A stretch of DNA of 64,000 nucleotides from Cytophagales bacterium CG12_big_fil_rev_8_21_14_0_65_40_12. GTDB lineage: Bacteria; Bacteroidota; Bacteroidia; Cytophagales; Cyclobacteriaceae. Position numbers and translations under genes: made by a program. This document shows, piece by piece, positions 35,307 to 43,901 of this stretch. Each line of letters opens with the position of its first letter. Positions within the stretch are counted from its first letter, which is position 1. The notes under the pieces are model-generated. The model had not been told where the DNA came from, ran no database searches, and saw only the letters and a program-made list of their open reading frames with translations. The DNA is taken from contig PCUU01000092.1 in assembly GCA_002786855.1 (NCBI GenBank), positions 52,576 to 116,575 on the forward strand, given 5' to 3'.

Positions 35307-36182
35307 TTACTGCTTACTTAACCTCACTCGGCCATCACCAGTTCTAATTTCTATTTTGGCGTTTCCGCCAGCCAATTTTACTAATGAGCGATGGTCGCTT
35401 TCCTGTAGAGTTTCGAAGTCCGAACTGGTTCTTAAGCTTCCATCGTCTTTTAACACCAGAAATTCTCCACCACCTTTAATCACCACAAAATCCACTCGGG
35501 CATCCTCTGCTTTAATGTCATAAATACCATTGTCAGCAATTGCGGTTTCCAAAATCACGCTACCGTCCTGAACATCCATTTCAATTCTATCAAAATTTCC
35601 CTTTCGGATGTCCACATCACCATCTTCAATATCTACTGAAATAGCACCGTTACCACCCTCTACTTTCAGATCGCCATCTTCCAATTTGAATTGAAAATCG
35701 CTACCGTGACAATCAATCACTTCGATATCACCATCTTCACTTTCTATTGAAATTTTGCCGTCAATATTTCTGATGATGTAATCATCATCTTCACCTTTTA
35801 CCTTTAGCGAAACGCTCCTTGGCAATTCAATATTAATGGTATAATCCGTTCTGGAATATCCCACTTGAACAGTTACCCCTCCTCTTCTGCGTTCGGTTAA
35901 GTAAAGGTTTCCAGCCCTATCTTCAACATCGAATCTAAATTCGTTGCGACCAGAAGAAAAGCCACGTGTTTCAACTACGCGATCAATTTTAACATGGGCA
36001 TCGGTTCGTGAAGAGCCCGTAATGTTGACATTCGCATCCTCAGAATCTAAGTACAAAGTGCCATTAGTTGCAATGGTATAGGTTTGGTCTAAATGGTATT
36101 CACCATCTTTCTGCGCATTTACTGCGAAAGTAGCCAATAAGCCGACCAGACCCATTGCTAAGCTTCTATTCAATCTTTTCAT
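35307..36182 (-). CDS. Exported DUF4097-like repetitive beta-strand protein
   Basis: The 291-residue protein has a signal peptide (SLAMGLVGLLATFAVNA). It then has regular short strands built around GDI, DGD and EDG turns (e.g. GKISIESEDGDIEVIDCHGS, then VDIEDGDVDIRKGN), the right-handed beta-helix pattern of DUF4097/DUF2807-type 'adhesin' proteins. It probably sits in the periplasm or on the outer surface. Its function is unknown. It is convergent with the DUF1835 gene. Confidence 0.78.
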   Translation of the reverse strand: MKRLNRSLAMGLVGLLATFAVNAQKDGEYHLDQTYTIATNGTLYLDSEDANVNITGSSRTDAHVKIDRVVETRGFSSGRNEFRFDVEDRAGNLYLTERRRGGVTVQVGYSRTDYTINIELPRSVSLKVKGEDDDYIIRNIDGKISIESEDGDIEVIDCHGSDFQFKLEDGDLKVEGGNGAISVDIEDGDVDIRKGNFDRIEMDVQDGSVILETAIADNGIYDIKAEDARVDFVVIKGGGEFLVLKDDGSLRTSSDFETLQESDHRSLVKLAGGNAKIEIRTGDGRVRLSKQ

Positions 36183-36230
36183 GTTGTTTGAGTTTTTGTT
36201 TGTGCTAATTTATTATAAATGAAGTATTTA

Positions 36231-37553
36231 TCATTTTCTTCTGCTCGATTTTTTTGTCTTAACCCTTTGCTTTTTATCCTTAGTTTTTGAACTGGCAGAA
36301 TACTTATTCTTCTTTTCATGAAAGGCGCCTTTGAAATCAGGATCCTCCCTTTTCTTTATATTATCTATTTCGCGAAGCATTTCTTGCGCCTCAATAAAAG
36401 GTGTTTTCTCAATTATCACCCTCGCTGGAATTTCACTTCTATTAATTGGCGTTTGAATTAGTTTTTCGATTTCTGCAATGGCAAATAGCTCCAATGGATT
36501 AGCAAAAGTTATGGCAATTCCGGCATTATTCGCTCTACCTGTTCTTCCGATTCTGTGCACATAGTCTTCCGTGATTATTGGCACATCAAAATTAATCACA
36601 TGACTCACCATACTTATGTCCATACCTCTCGCTGTAACATCAGTGGATACCAGCACACGTACATTACCTTCTTTGAATTCGCTCATGGCATTGATCCGTG
36701 TATTCTGACCTTTATTGGCATGAATCACACGTATCGGCCCAAGTCCTCTTCTATCTAAAAACTTGGAAACATTATCGGCATTTGTTCGAGTTTTGGTAAA
36801 AACAATCACCCTGGTGAACTCGGGTTCATTCAGGAGGTGTTCTAATAAATTGATTTTAGTTTTGAAGTTGGGTACTTCGTAAAGTTGCTGGTCAATCGTA
36901 TCCACAACACTGGCCTGTGGTGCAATCTCTACCTTCTCAGGAAATTCCAGAAACTCTTCGGTCAAAGTAATCACCTTGTCGGACATTGTGGCGGAAAAAA
37001 GCATGTTTTGCCTTTTGATTGGAACAATCTCCAATACACTCCTGATTTGACCCGCAAAACCCATATCCATCATTTTATCGGCCTCATCCAACACCATAGT
37101 TTTAATGGTTTTGGTATGGATAATTCCTTTTTGATAGATATCAAGAAAACGCTGCGGTGTACTTACAATGATGTCGACTCCAGCTTGAATTAACTCAATC
37201 TGGGGCTTTGGCCCTAGCCCTCCATAAAGACAAACTATCCTTAAGTCAGTATATTTAGCAAGTGCCTTGGCACTCTCCTCTATCTGCATTACCAATTCTC
37301 GAGTTGGTGCTAAAATCAATGCCCTGGCATGTTCGCCTTGGGCGAACTTTAGTTTCATCAATATTGGCAAAACAAAGGCAGCTGTTTTCCCCGTTCCAGT
37401 TTGGGCTATACCAAATAAGTCATGGCCTGCCATTGAAATGGGGATTGCCTTTTTTTGAATAGGCGAAGGTTCAGAATAACCCAAATCATCAATCGCATTC
37501 AAAAATTGACGGCTTAATTTTAAGTCTTCGAAGGAAAGGTTTTCTTCAACCAT
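36231..37553 (-). CDS. DEAD-box RNA helicase
   Basis: The 440-residue RecA-like helicase has all motifs: Q motif (YSEPSPIQKKAIP), AQTGTGKT, PTRELV, DEADKMMDMGF, FSATMSD, RVLVSTDVTARGMD and HRIGRTGRA. A Lys/Arg-rich C-terminal tail (about 400-440) likely gives RNA affinity, as in RhlE/CsdA-type proteins. It may act in cold-shock or ribosome assembly. It is monocistronic. Confidence 0.96.
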   Translation of the reverse strand: MVEENLSFEDLKLSRQFLNAIDDLGYSEPSPIQKKAIPISMAGHDLFGIAQTGTGKTAAFVLPILMKLKFAQGEHARALILAPTRELVMQIEESAKALAKYTDLRIVCLYGGLGPKPQIELIQAGVDIIVSTPQRFLDIYQKGIIHTKTIKTMVLDEADKMMDMGFAGQIRSVLEIVPIKRQNMLFSATMSDKVITLTEEFLEFPEKVEIAPQASVVDTIDQQLYEVPNFKTKINLLEHLLNEPEFTRVIVFTKTRTNADNVSKFLDRRGLGPIRVIHANKGQNTRINAMSEFKEGNVRVLVSTDVTARGMDISMVSHVINFDVPIITEDYVHRIGRTGRANNAGIAITFANPLELFAIAEIEKLIQTPINRSEIPARVIIEKTPFIEAQEMLREIDNIKKREDPDFKGAFHEKKNKYSASSKTKDKKQRVKTKKSSRRK

Positions 37554-37623
37554 AGATTGCGGAGGAAATAATTGGTAATAACTTGCAATTACGTTAACCC
37601 ACTACACAATAAAAAACTTAGAT

Positions 37624-38961
37624 ATGTCTACCCTACTGATACTTAACGGAACCATTGTAAATGAAAACAGAATATTTCAGGCTGATCTATTGGTGAAAAA
37701 TGGTTTTATAGAGAAAATTGAAAGGGATTTGCAGCATTTGACAGCAGATAAGATTATCGATGCCAGCGGTCTTCACATCTTTCCGGGCTTAATAGACGAT
37801 CAAGTCCATTTCAGAGAACCTGGTTTAACCCATAAAGGGAATATCTATTCTGAATCAAGGGCTGCCGTAGCTGGCGGGGTAACCTCTTTTATGGAAATGC
37901 CTAACACAGTTCCGAATGCTTTGACGCAAGAGCTCTTGGAGGACAAGTATCAAATTGCGGCACAAAACAGCCTTGCTAACTACTCCTTCTTTATGGGAGC
38001 ATCCAATGACAATATAGCCGAGGTGCTCAAAACCGATCCAAGAAAAGTTTGTGGGATTAAAGTTTTCATGGGTTCTTCAACAGGCAATATGTTGGTGGAT
38101 AACCAACTTACACTAGAAACTATCTTTGAAAATGCACCTACTCTGATTGCAACGCATTGCGAATCTGAAGAAATAATTCGTGCAAATATTCTCAAGGCAA
38201 AACAGCGCTATGGCGAAGATGTCCCTGTGAATCAACACCCAATTATCAGAAGCGAAGAAGCTTGCTATGCCTCTTCATCTTTTGCCGTAAGTCTTGCTAA
38301 AAAGAAGGGCGCTAGATTACACATTCTTCATATCTCCACGGCCAAAGAGCTTGAATTATTCGACAATACAATCTCTCTGAAGGATAAAAAAATTACGGCT
38401 GAAGCCTGCATCCATCACCTTTGGTTCTCTGATCAAGATTATGCCGAAAAGGGAAATCTCATCAAATGGAATCCTGCAGTTAAAAAGATCACTGATCGTG
38501 ATGCAATATTACAGGGGGTAATCGATAATAGAATTGATGTTATTGCCACCGACCATGCTCCACATACCTTAGAAGAAAAAGCGAATAGCTATTTTAAAGC
38601 ACCTTCGGGCGGGCCACTGGTTCAGCACTCTTTAGTAGCGCTTTTGGACCTATATCATCAAGGGAAAATTAGCCTCGAAAAAATTACCGAGAAAACAGCG
38701 CACTCAGTTGCCGATCTTTTTCAGATTGATAGAAGAGGTTACTTAAAAGACGGATATCATGCAGATATTGTCATTGCAGATTTAAGTCAACCTTGGACGG
38801 TTGAACGTAAAAATATTCTTGCAAAATGCAATTGGTCTCCTTTTGAAGGTCACACCTTCCAATCGAAAATCATGCACACTTTAGTATCTGGAAAACACGT
38901 TTACGAAAACGGATCTATAAAAGAGATGGGTTCGGGCGTGAGGATGGAATTTAATCGATAA
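37624..38961 (+). CDS. pyrC: Dihydroorotase
   Basis: The 445-residue type I-like amidohydrolase makes dihydroorotate in pyrimidine synthesis. Motifs are GLIDDQVHFREPG, MEMPNTVPN, KVFMGSSTGNML (modified Lys region), ATHCESEE, HILHISTA and ATDHAPHTLEEK. The first His of the usual HxH is Gln60 (QVH, His62 kept), which I recall as the usual form in Bacteroidota dihydroorotases. This is the likely active enzyme, in contrast to the degenerate homologue at 25.3-26.5 kb. A tRNA-His gene follows downstream on the same strand. Confidence 0.9.
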   Translation: MSTLLILNGTIVNENRIFQADLLVKNGFIEKIERDLQHLTADKIIDASGLHIFPGLIDDQVHFREPGLTHKGNIYSESRAAVAGGVTSFMEMPNTVPNALTQELLEDKYQIAAQNSLANYSFFMGASNDNIAEVLKTDPRKVCGIKVFMGSSTGNMLVDNQLTLETIFENAPTLIATHCESEEIIRANILKAKQRYGEDVPVNQHPIIRSEEACYASSSFAVSLAKKKGARLHILHISTAKELELFDNTISLKDKKITAEACIHHLWFSDQDYAEKGNLIKWNPAVKKITDRDAILQGVIDNRIDVIATDHAPHTLEEKANSYFKAPSGGPLVQHSLVALLDLYHQGKISLEKITEKTAHSVADLFQIDRRGYLKDGYHADIVIADLSQPWTVERKNILAKCNWSPFEGHTFQSKIMHTLVSGKHVYENGSIKEMGSGVRMEFNR

Positions 38962-39023
38962 ATTCACACAGCAGAGTTTGCAAATTTAAGTCGAACACTT
39001 ACATTTGCATTCCAATTTAAATG

Positions 39024-39100
39024 GTGGTTGTAGCTCAGTTGGTTAGAGCATCGGTTTGTGGTACCGAGGGTCGTGGGTTCGAGCCCCATCTTCCACCCCA
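39024..39100 (+). tRNA. tRNA-His (anticodon GTG), CCA encoded
   Basis: A full cloverleaf is readable: D-stem GCTC/GAGC, anticodon stem TCGGT/ACCGA with loop TTGTGGT (GTG at 39058-39060), T-loop TTCGAGC, and 3' CCA at 39098-39100. C73 with an encoded G at 39023 gives the G-1:C73 His identity pair. The acceptor stem GTGGTTG / CTTCCAC has two adjacent T-T oppositions (positions 5-68 and 6-67). Confidence 0.95.
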
Positions 39101-39101
39101 A

Positions 39102-39127
39102 AAGCTTCTCTTCGAGAAGCTTTTTTC
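39102..39127 (+). terminator. Terminator after tRNA-His
   Basis: AAGCTTCTC - TTC - GAGAAGCTT makes a 9-bp stem followed by a T-run, directly after the tRNA 3' end. Confidence 0.88.
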
Positions 39128-39223
39128 ATTTCTAGTCTAGATATTTACCTTTCAGATAACTGAAATTCCGATTTTTAGAATCGGAATTTAATTGATCTCT
39201 ATAAAAAGCATATCTTAGTAACT

Positions 39224-39550
39224 ATGGAACTCGACCAACATCCAGGTAAAAAAATACGATGGATCATTGATACTTATGAAAAAGGCAATACTGCCGAGTT
39301 CGCACGCAAAATTTCACTCTCTGGCCCTACAGTAAAATCATACTTGGATGAAAAAACTAAACCTGGATATGATGCAATTCAATCCATCTTAAGGGTATAT
39401 CCACAAATCAATTTGAACTGGTTTATCCTAAATCAGGGGCCAATAAAAAGAGAGTTAAGTGATGATGAACTTGATATCCTAGAAGAAAACCATCGATTGA
39501 GAGAAGGTATAAAGGAACTTTACAAAGCCTATGTTGAAGGAGGAACTTAA
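39224..39550 (+). CDS. Small helix-turn-helix protein, phage-CI-repressor-like
   Basis: The 108-residue protein fits a XRE/CI-type DNA-binding fold: IRWIIDTYEKGNTAEFARKI then LSGPTVKSYLDEKTKPGYDAIQSIL, followed by YPQINLNWFILNQGP. This is the Bacteroidota pattern that follows CI-like helix-turn-helix domains. The C-terminal helix (DDELDILEENHRLREGIKEL) suggests dimerisation. It has no adjacent phage genes. It is convergent with, and overlaps by 4 bp, the TPR gene. The target is unknown. Confidence 0.75.
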   Translation: MELDQHPGKKIRWIIDTYEKGNTAEFARKISLSGPTVKSYLDEKTKPGYDAIQSILRVYPQINLNWFILNQGPIKRELSDDELDILEENHRLREGIKELYKAYVEGGT

Positions 39551-40878
39551 GCGTCTCTTCTGATTTTATCGAGAATAGCCTGTGCTTTCAAGGCACGAAC
39601 CTCTCTTACTTTTTCAGTCTGTACTTTTAATCTCGTTTTCCCTAAAAGCATTTGGATTTGATAAATGAGAATGGTCATAATCAAGGCGAAAATCAATCCA
39701 GCAGGCCAAAATTGCTGAATTAAGGCTATTCTCTCAGCCTTCTCTTCCCTGGCCCTCATGAAATTATCAATCTTGGTATTAAAAGCTTGAAGGCTTGGGT
39801 TATCATTTTGGTTTCTTTGAACCAGCATCCAATCCTGAATATTGGCAGTGTAGAGATTGCCATAATTGAGCGATTTATCAATATCCGATCGCAGATACGC
39901 CTTTTGCAGCCAGTCGTAAATTATGAATAAATCAGGCTCAGCATCTATCTTATCAAAAGTACTTAGGGCTGTTTCCCAACGATTGATGGCTGCATCGGTA
40001 TTTCCTTTCTTGAATTCCAATTCACCTAAATCAAGCATTGTAATGAATTGGGATCTTGGCGTTGAATATTCCATTTTGAGTGCAAGGGCCTCTTTAAACC
40101 ACTTCTCTGCCGTCTCCAGATTATTTAGTTTGGAGTAGGTCACTGCCAAATTCTGCAGTGCAATGCCCCGAGTTTCAGGAGCTACATTCTTATTAAAAGC
40201 TACCAAAGAAAAAAACTCTTGTGCCTTCAGGAATTCCCCATTCCTGTTTTTTATTAGACCTAACTCATTTAGTGCTCTAGCCAAAGAAACTGTATCTCGC
40301 CTATACTCAGATTCCTCCCACATCTCTAAAAGAATCTTACCAGCTCCTTCATAGTCACCGCTATTCTTCATTTGAATAGCCAAGGAATAAGGTAAATCTA
40401 CCAAATACGACATATCTCCATTCCCTTCGGCAATGAGCCTATAACGCTTGACATATTTCTTGGCCGCTTCGTATGCTTCCTTATAAAACATCGCTGACAT
40501 TTGATAATCGGAATATCTTGACTTTATAAATGCCAGGTTATCTAGGATTACAATCTTATTATAAAGATCAACGGTATCGCATTTCTGAAGATATTCTAAG
40601 GCGTCTAAAAAGTTAATATAAGAAGACTCATAGTCACCCAACTGAATGCCAACAGAACCCATTGCACTTTTGGCCATGACCATGCGATATGTATCTTTTC
40701 TAGTCTTTGCAAAATCATAGGCACTTTCCAAAACTGAAATGGCTTTGTCAGTATTTCGATTATCCAATTCAATAAACGCAGTATTAATCATCTTGTCAAA
40801 ATCAGATTGACTAAATAAAGTCAATTGAATAAGACATAAAAAGACTGTTAATAAAGAAATTTTGTTCATAGAATTCAA
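39547..40878 (-). CDS. TPR-repeat protein with signal peptide and C-terminal membrane helix
   Basis: The 443-residue protein has a signal peptide (LLTVFLCLIQLTLFS). About eight tetratricopeptide repeats follow (e.g. ALNELGLIKNRNGEFLKAQEFF and LQNLAVTYSKLNNLETAEKWF, shown in parts). A membrane helix lies at about 393-413 (AGLIFALIMTILIYQIQML), and a basic cytoplasmic tail at the end (KTRLKVQTEKVREVRALKAQ). The layout matches the sensor half of Bacteroidota TPR-type histidine kinases or LytTR regulators, but no kinase or DNA-binding domain follows. It lies downstream of a small lipoprotein gene. Confidence 0.8.
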   Translation of the reverse strand: MNSMNKISLLTVFLCLIQLTLFSQSDFDKMINTAFIELDNRNTDKAISVLESAYDFAKTRKDTYRMVMAKSAMGSVGIQLGDYESSYINFLDALEYLQKCDTVDLYNKIVILDNLAFIKSRYSDYQMSAMFYKEAYEAAKKYVKRYRLIAEGNGDMSYLVDLPYSLAIQMKNSGDYEGAGKILLEMWEESEYRRDTVSLARALNELGLIKNRNGEFLKAQEFFSLVAFNKNVAPETRGIALQNLAVTYSKLNNLETAEKWFKEALALKMEYSTPRSQFITMLDLGELEFKKGNTDAAINRWETALSTFDKIDAEPDLFIIYDWLQKAYLRSDIDKSLNYGNLYTANIQDWMLVQRNQNDNPSLQAFNTKIDNFMRAREEKAERIALIQQFWPAGLIFALIMTILIYQIQMLLGKTRLKVQTEKVREVRALKAQAILDKIRRDA

Positions 40879-40971
40879 ACCAAAAATAGAGACACTGAAA
40901 AAACAGGACTATTTAAGTTCGAATAAAAGAATTTTAGTTTTTACATCCAACAAAAATTGGATATAAATCAA

Positions 40972-41154
40972 TTAAGATCCAGACCCAGTTCTTGGTCTCC
41001 TAGGCTTGATAATAATAGACTCTTCGGTCTCACCTCTGGCATCATCAACATCGACAGTTACACTTGGAACAACTGGCTCCGGAACGGTATCTAGATTATC
41101 TGAACAACCGACAGCAAAAATGGCAAGGATGGATAGGGCGATTAACTTTTTCAT
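40972..41154 (-). CDS. Small lipoprotein
   Basis: I start at the Met at 41154 (MKKLIALSILAIFAVGCSD), 60 residues. The longer frame upstream to 41223 has no signal-like N-terminus. The lipobox is FAVGC, with Cys at 17. The mature part is acidic (VTVDVDDARGETEESIIIK) and ends in PRRPRTGSGS, an odd Arg/Pro/Gly/Ser tail. I recognise no family. It sits 93 bp upstream of the TPR gene in the same direction and has an inverted repeat ~80 bp ahead of its start. Confidence 0.6.
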   Translation of the reverse strand: MKKLIALSILAIFAVGCSDNLDTVPEPVVPSVTVDVDDARGETEESIIIKPRRPRTGSGS

Positions 41155-41235
41155 AAGTGAACAATGTTTAGTTGAGATTCGAATATACATAATTATATAA
41201 ATCAAATTCAAATTTTTTATCACTTATTTTTTATT

Positions 41236-41263
41236 TCGTTATAATATGCAAATATTGTAACGA
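41236..41263. promoter_or_regulatory. Inverted repeat upstream of the small lipoprotein
   Basis: TCGTTATAATA - TGCAAA - TATTGTAACGA has 11-bp arms with one T/G opposition. It lies 82-109 bp before the lipoprotein start. It may be an operator or leader hairpin. Confidence 0.45.
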
Positions 41264-41402
41264 TATGCTAATTAAACCTATGTTGCTTGTCGTCACTGAG
41301 TAGCGCCACAAATAAAAACAAATTAAAGATTTGAGAGAAGAGAATTAGGGAAAGGAAGAATGAGTAAAAATAAGAAAATATATCTTACTGCCACTCAACA
41401 AT

Positions 41403-42191
41403 TCAAGCAAATTTACCTGAATTATGATCGATAATACTATTTTCTAATTCAATCAAAATATTTTCCCTAGACAAAAAGTCGTTAGTGAAGTTGGATGAGT
41501 TAAAGTAGGAATCACTTATTTTAACAACACTGCTTGCTTTACTCAAAGGCTTAAAGTCGCCTATTTGCACATTGTTCGACTTCTCAAAGCAATTTTTAAA
41601 AATCACCTCATCTGCGGTTATATTATCAATATTGAGATTAGAAAATTGACCGAAAGTGCCTAACTCGAAGCGGCCCGTCTTTAAATTTTTTACAGTGATA
41701 TCATTAAAACGCTCTGGGCAAAGGAAGAATCTGGATTGATTGGCATTCCTTTCCCCATTGTTCATGATTTGAGCCTGGTCCAACAGATTCTCACAACCAA
41801 TGTGCAGCACGTCTATTTTATTATTATCCTTTATAAGGAGCGTATTGATTTGGGAATCTGCCAGCAGCAGTTCATTAAACCATTTATTGCGACTCACCAA
41901 TAGTTTATCTATGATGCAATTTTTGAACTGAATGGATTGAATGCCGCTACATGCTATTTCAATGGTTTCAAAAGTACAATGGTTGAAAATAACATTAGAG
42001 GAGAGGTCCAAATCACTAAAAAAAACAGACTTAAATCTTGAATTACCGAATTTCAAGGTGTGCGCGGAGCTACAGCGCGAATTCTTGATCCTTACATCTT
42101 CAAATATTCTGAAAGAAAAACCATTGATTAAAAATTCATAGTCTTGACCAGATAATATCTTAAAAAAACTCGATTGATCGATGCTCCTCAT
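41403..42191 (-). CDS. Hypothetical protein with pentapeptide/beta-helix-like pattern
   Basis: The 262-residue protein has no signal peptide. It has repeated short units in which bulky residues recur about every five positions (SNVIFNHCTFETIEI, IQSIQFKNCIIDKLLV, ADEVIFKNCFEKSNNV), suggesting a right-handed beta-helix. It matches no function I know. It is an isolated minus-strand gene in the orphan-rich 41-43 kb stretch. A pentapeptide-like target mimic or adhesin are only possibilities. Confidence 0.55.
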   Translation of the reverse strand: MRSIDQSSFFKILSGQDYEFLINGFSFRIFEDVRIKNSRCSSAHTLKFGNSRFKSVFFSDLDLSSNVIFNHCTFETIEIACSGIQSIQFKNCIIDKLLVSRNKWFNELLLADSQINTLLIKDNNKIDVLHIGCENLLDQAQIMNNGERNANQSRFFLCPERFNDITVKNLKTGRFELGTFGQFSNLNIDNITADEVIFKNCFEKSNNVQIGDFKPLSKASSVVKISDSYFNSSNFTNDFLSRENILIELENSIIDHNSGKFA

Positions 42192-42598
42192 ATGATTGTG
42201 GTTATTTTTCCTTTCAATAAGATTATACCTTAAAGCCGGGTGGATTCAAGGAAAACACTTCTTCACTAGAAAAATTTCGAGTCTCATCATGAACAAAACA
42301 GATTTCGTTCAGCGCATGAAAGTACACAAGGGCATAGACTATTCCAAACTAATTCATTAGTTAATATTTTTACCTATAATTGCCGTTTCATTTTTGCACC
42401 CATTGGCCCATGGACGAGGCTCAAACCTTATTGTTTACCTAATATCATTTGGCCGATTTATGATACCGCCTAGTGATTAAATCTATAATCACTTGATTTT
42501 TAGTTTTTTAACTTGTTAATTCACACTACAAGGAATGCTGTACTCCAATTCCTTGAAGAGACTTATTCGTTTTAATACAATTAATTAGGCCCAAACCT
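42192..42598. other. 407-bp AT-rich spacer with two inverted repeats
   Basis: There is no convincing gene. Two perfect inverted repeats are present: AGTGATTA-N6-TAATCACT (42472-42493), followed by a T-rich run, and CAAGGAAT-N11-ATTCCTTG (42529-42555). They may be a weak terminator or operator pair ahead of the 42599 gene. A 23-codon frame at 42289-42360 is too weak to call. Confidence 0.45.
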
Positions 42599-42976
42599 AT
42601 GCGTACAGTTTTTTCTATTTCTGAGGTGATGGAAGCTCCTATCCATCAATCTTATGTCACTCAACAAATTGAGGATTGGATTAACACGAATAGCTTCTTC
42701 CATCATAATGGCCTAGTTTGGCAAATGGGTATTACCGATAGCGAGAATCTTTGCCTTTTGGAAAAACAAATAAGAGGTGACTTAAATTGCAAACATTGGA
42801 AGAACTGGAGAACGGATTCTTTCAAAGAAGCAATGGAGGTAATTAGAAATTTGAACAAGTTCCCTCAAGTTTTCAAATCGCCTCATAATAATTACACCAA
42901 TAAAGGTTTTTGTATTTTCATCTATAAAACCTGCATCCCAAAAAATAGCCAATTGTTTTATAGCCTTCACTCGTGA
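42599..42976 (+). CDS. Hypothetical cytoplasmic protein
   Basis: The 125-residue protein has no signal or membrane segment and no family known to me. It has a balanced composition with several Trp (DWINTNSFFHHNGLVWQMG, then CKHWKNWRTDSF) and a hydrophobic C-terminus with two Cys (GFCIFIYKTCIP). Gene quality is moderate; it sits in an orphan-rich region. Confidence 0.45.
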   Translation: MRTVFSISEVMEAPIHQSYVTQQIEDWINTNSFFHHNGLVWQMGITDSENLCLLEKQIRGDLNCKHWKNWRTDSFKEAMEVIRNLNKFPQVFKSPHNNYTNKGFCIFIYKTCIPKNSQLFYSLHS

Positions 42977-43050
42977 AGAGTAGACTGGAAAATTTGAAAT
43001 ATTTAACTGATTTGGCTTAAAGTTTAGCATTCGTTTGGCTATCTTAAACC

Positions 43051-43317
43051 ATGCAGCATTCCTTTTTTGATTTTTTCAATTTGAGTTTCGAAAGTCAGAT
43101 CAAAAGACTTTATCGAGAAGGTGATTTTATCGTTGCTATTCGCTATTACGGTTACAAGATCAATCTCTACCTTTTAGATGATTACTACCTAGAGGTTTTC
43201 TATAATCACAAACTCGATAAGATTGAAAAAATTGAATTACTTGATTTTGCTCATTCGAGGATGAAATTTTATGCAGATCAGATTGCGTTGCCTTCTTTTG
43301 CCAAGGCCAATTCCTGA
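43051..43317 (+). CDS. Hypothetical small protein, Bacteroidota type
   Basis: The 88-residue protein begins MQHSFFDFFNLSFESQIKRL and continues with YYGYKINLYLLDDYYLEVFY then KIEKIELLD, a pattern I recall in small Bacteroidota hypothetical proteins. It has no signal peptide. Its 3' end overlaps convergent coaE by 40 bp. Confidence 0.6.
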   Translation: MQHSFFDFFNLSFESQIKRLYREGDFIVAIRYYGYKINLYLLDDYYLEVFYNHKLDKIEKIELLDFAHSRMKFYADQIALPSFAKANS

Positions 43318-43901
43318 AGCTTTTCGAATGCCTTTAATACCTGTGGGACTAACAACCGATTTCCATCATTATGAACAAGCAGGTCACTCTTGGATTTTCT
43401 AAGCTCGTCATCCACCTGCTTGGATAAAATATCTCGAATTTGCTCCTTACTTCGATGGGCATCTCTCATTAATACGCGCTCAATTCTCAATTTCTCAGGC
43501 GCCAAAACCGTAATGAGATAGTTCATGCTCTTATAAGTCTGGTTTTCAATTAACAAGGCAGCCTCCTTAAGCAATATTTTGTGCTCGTTAAGCTGAGCCC
43601 AACGCTGGAAATCCCTTGCTACTGCCGGATGAACAAGTGAATTGAGTTTTTGAAGCTCTGAATCCACTTTGAAGACTCGATCCGCTAAATATACCCTGTT
43701 CAACCCTCCATTCGACAGATAACTCTTTTTACCAAAACACGAAATTACCTCATTTCGTAAAACCTCGTCTTCTTTCAACAATAGCTTTGCTCTATCATCT
43801 GCATAATAGACAGGCACACCGAGCGTTTCGAAAATTCTACAAACTGTAGACTTTCCAGAACCGATGCCACCGGTGATTCCAACAAGAAAGGGCTTATTCA
43901 T
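43278..43901 (-). CDS. coaE: Dephospho-CoA kinase
   Basis: The 207-residue enzyme catalyses the last step of CoA synthesis. The P-loop GITGGIGSGKSTVCRIFE is at residues 8-25, followed by the family DDRAKLLL and HPAVARDFQ segments. It is the last gene of the nusB-ytxH-DUF1573-yajC-ybbR-coaE operon and overlaps the YbbR gene by 8 bp. Confidence 0.95.
   Translation of the reverse strand: MNKPFLVGITGGIGSGKSTVCRIFETLGVPVYYADDRAKLLLKEDEVLRNEVISCFGKKSYLSNGGLNRVYLADRVFKVDSELQKLNSLVHPAVARDFQRWAQLNEHKILLKEAALLIENQTYKSMNYLITVLAPEKLRIERVLMRDAHRSKEQIRDILSKQVDDELRKSKSDLLVHNDGNRLLVPQVLKAFEKLQELALAKEGNAI

Noticed and set aside
39224..39550. Prophage remnant (CI-like regulator next to a tRNA)
   Set aside because: No integrase, att duplication of the tRNA end or other phage gene is visible nearby.
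42289..42360. 23-codon frame starting MNKTDFVQRMK
   Set aside because: It is too short, has no signal peptide or ribosome site and no known homologue; it could be a degraded gene end but cannot be supported.
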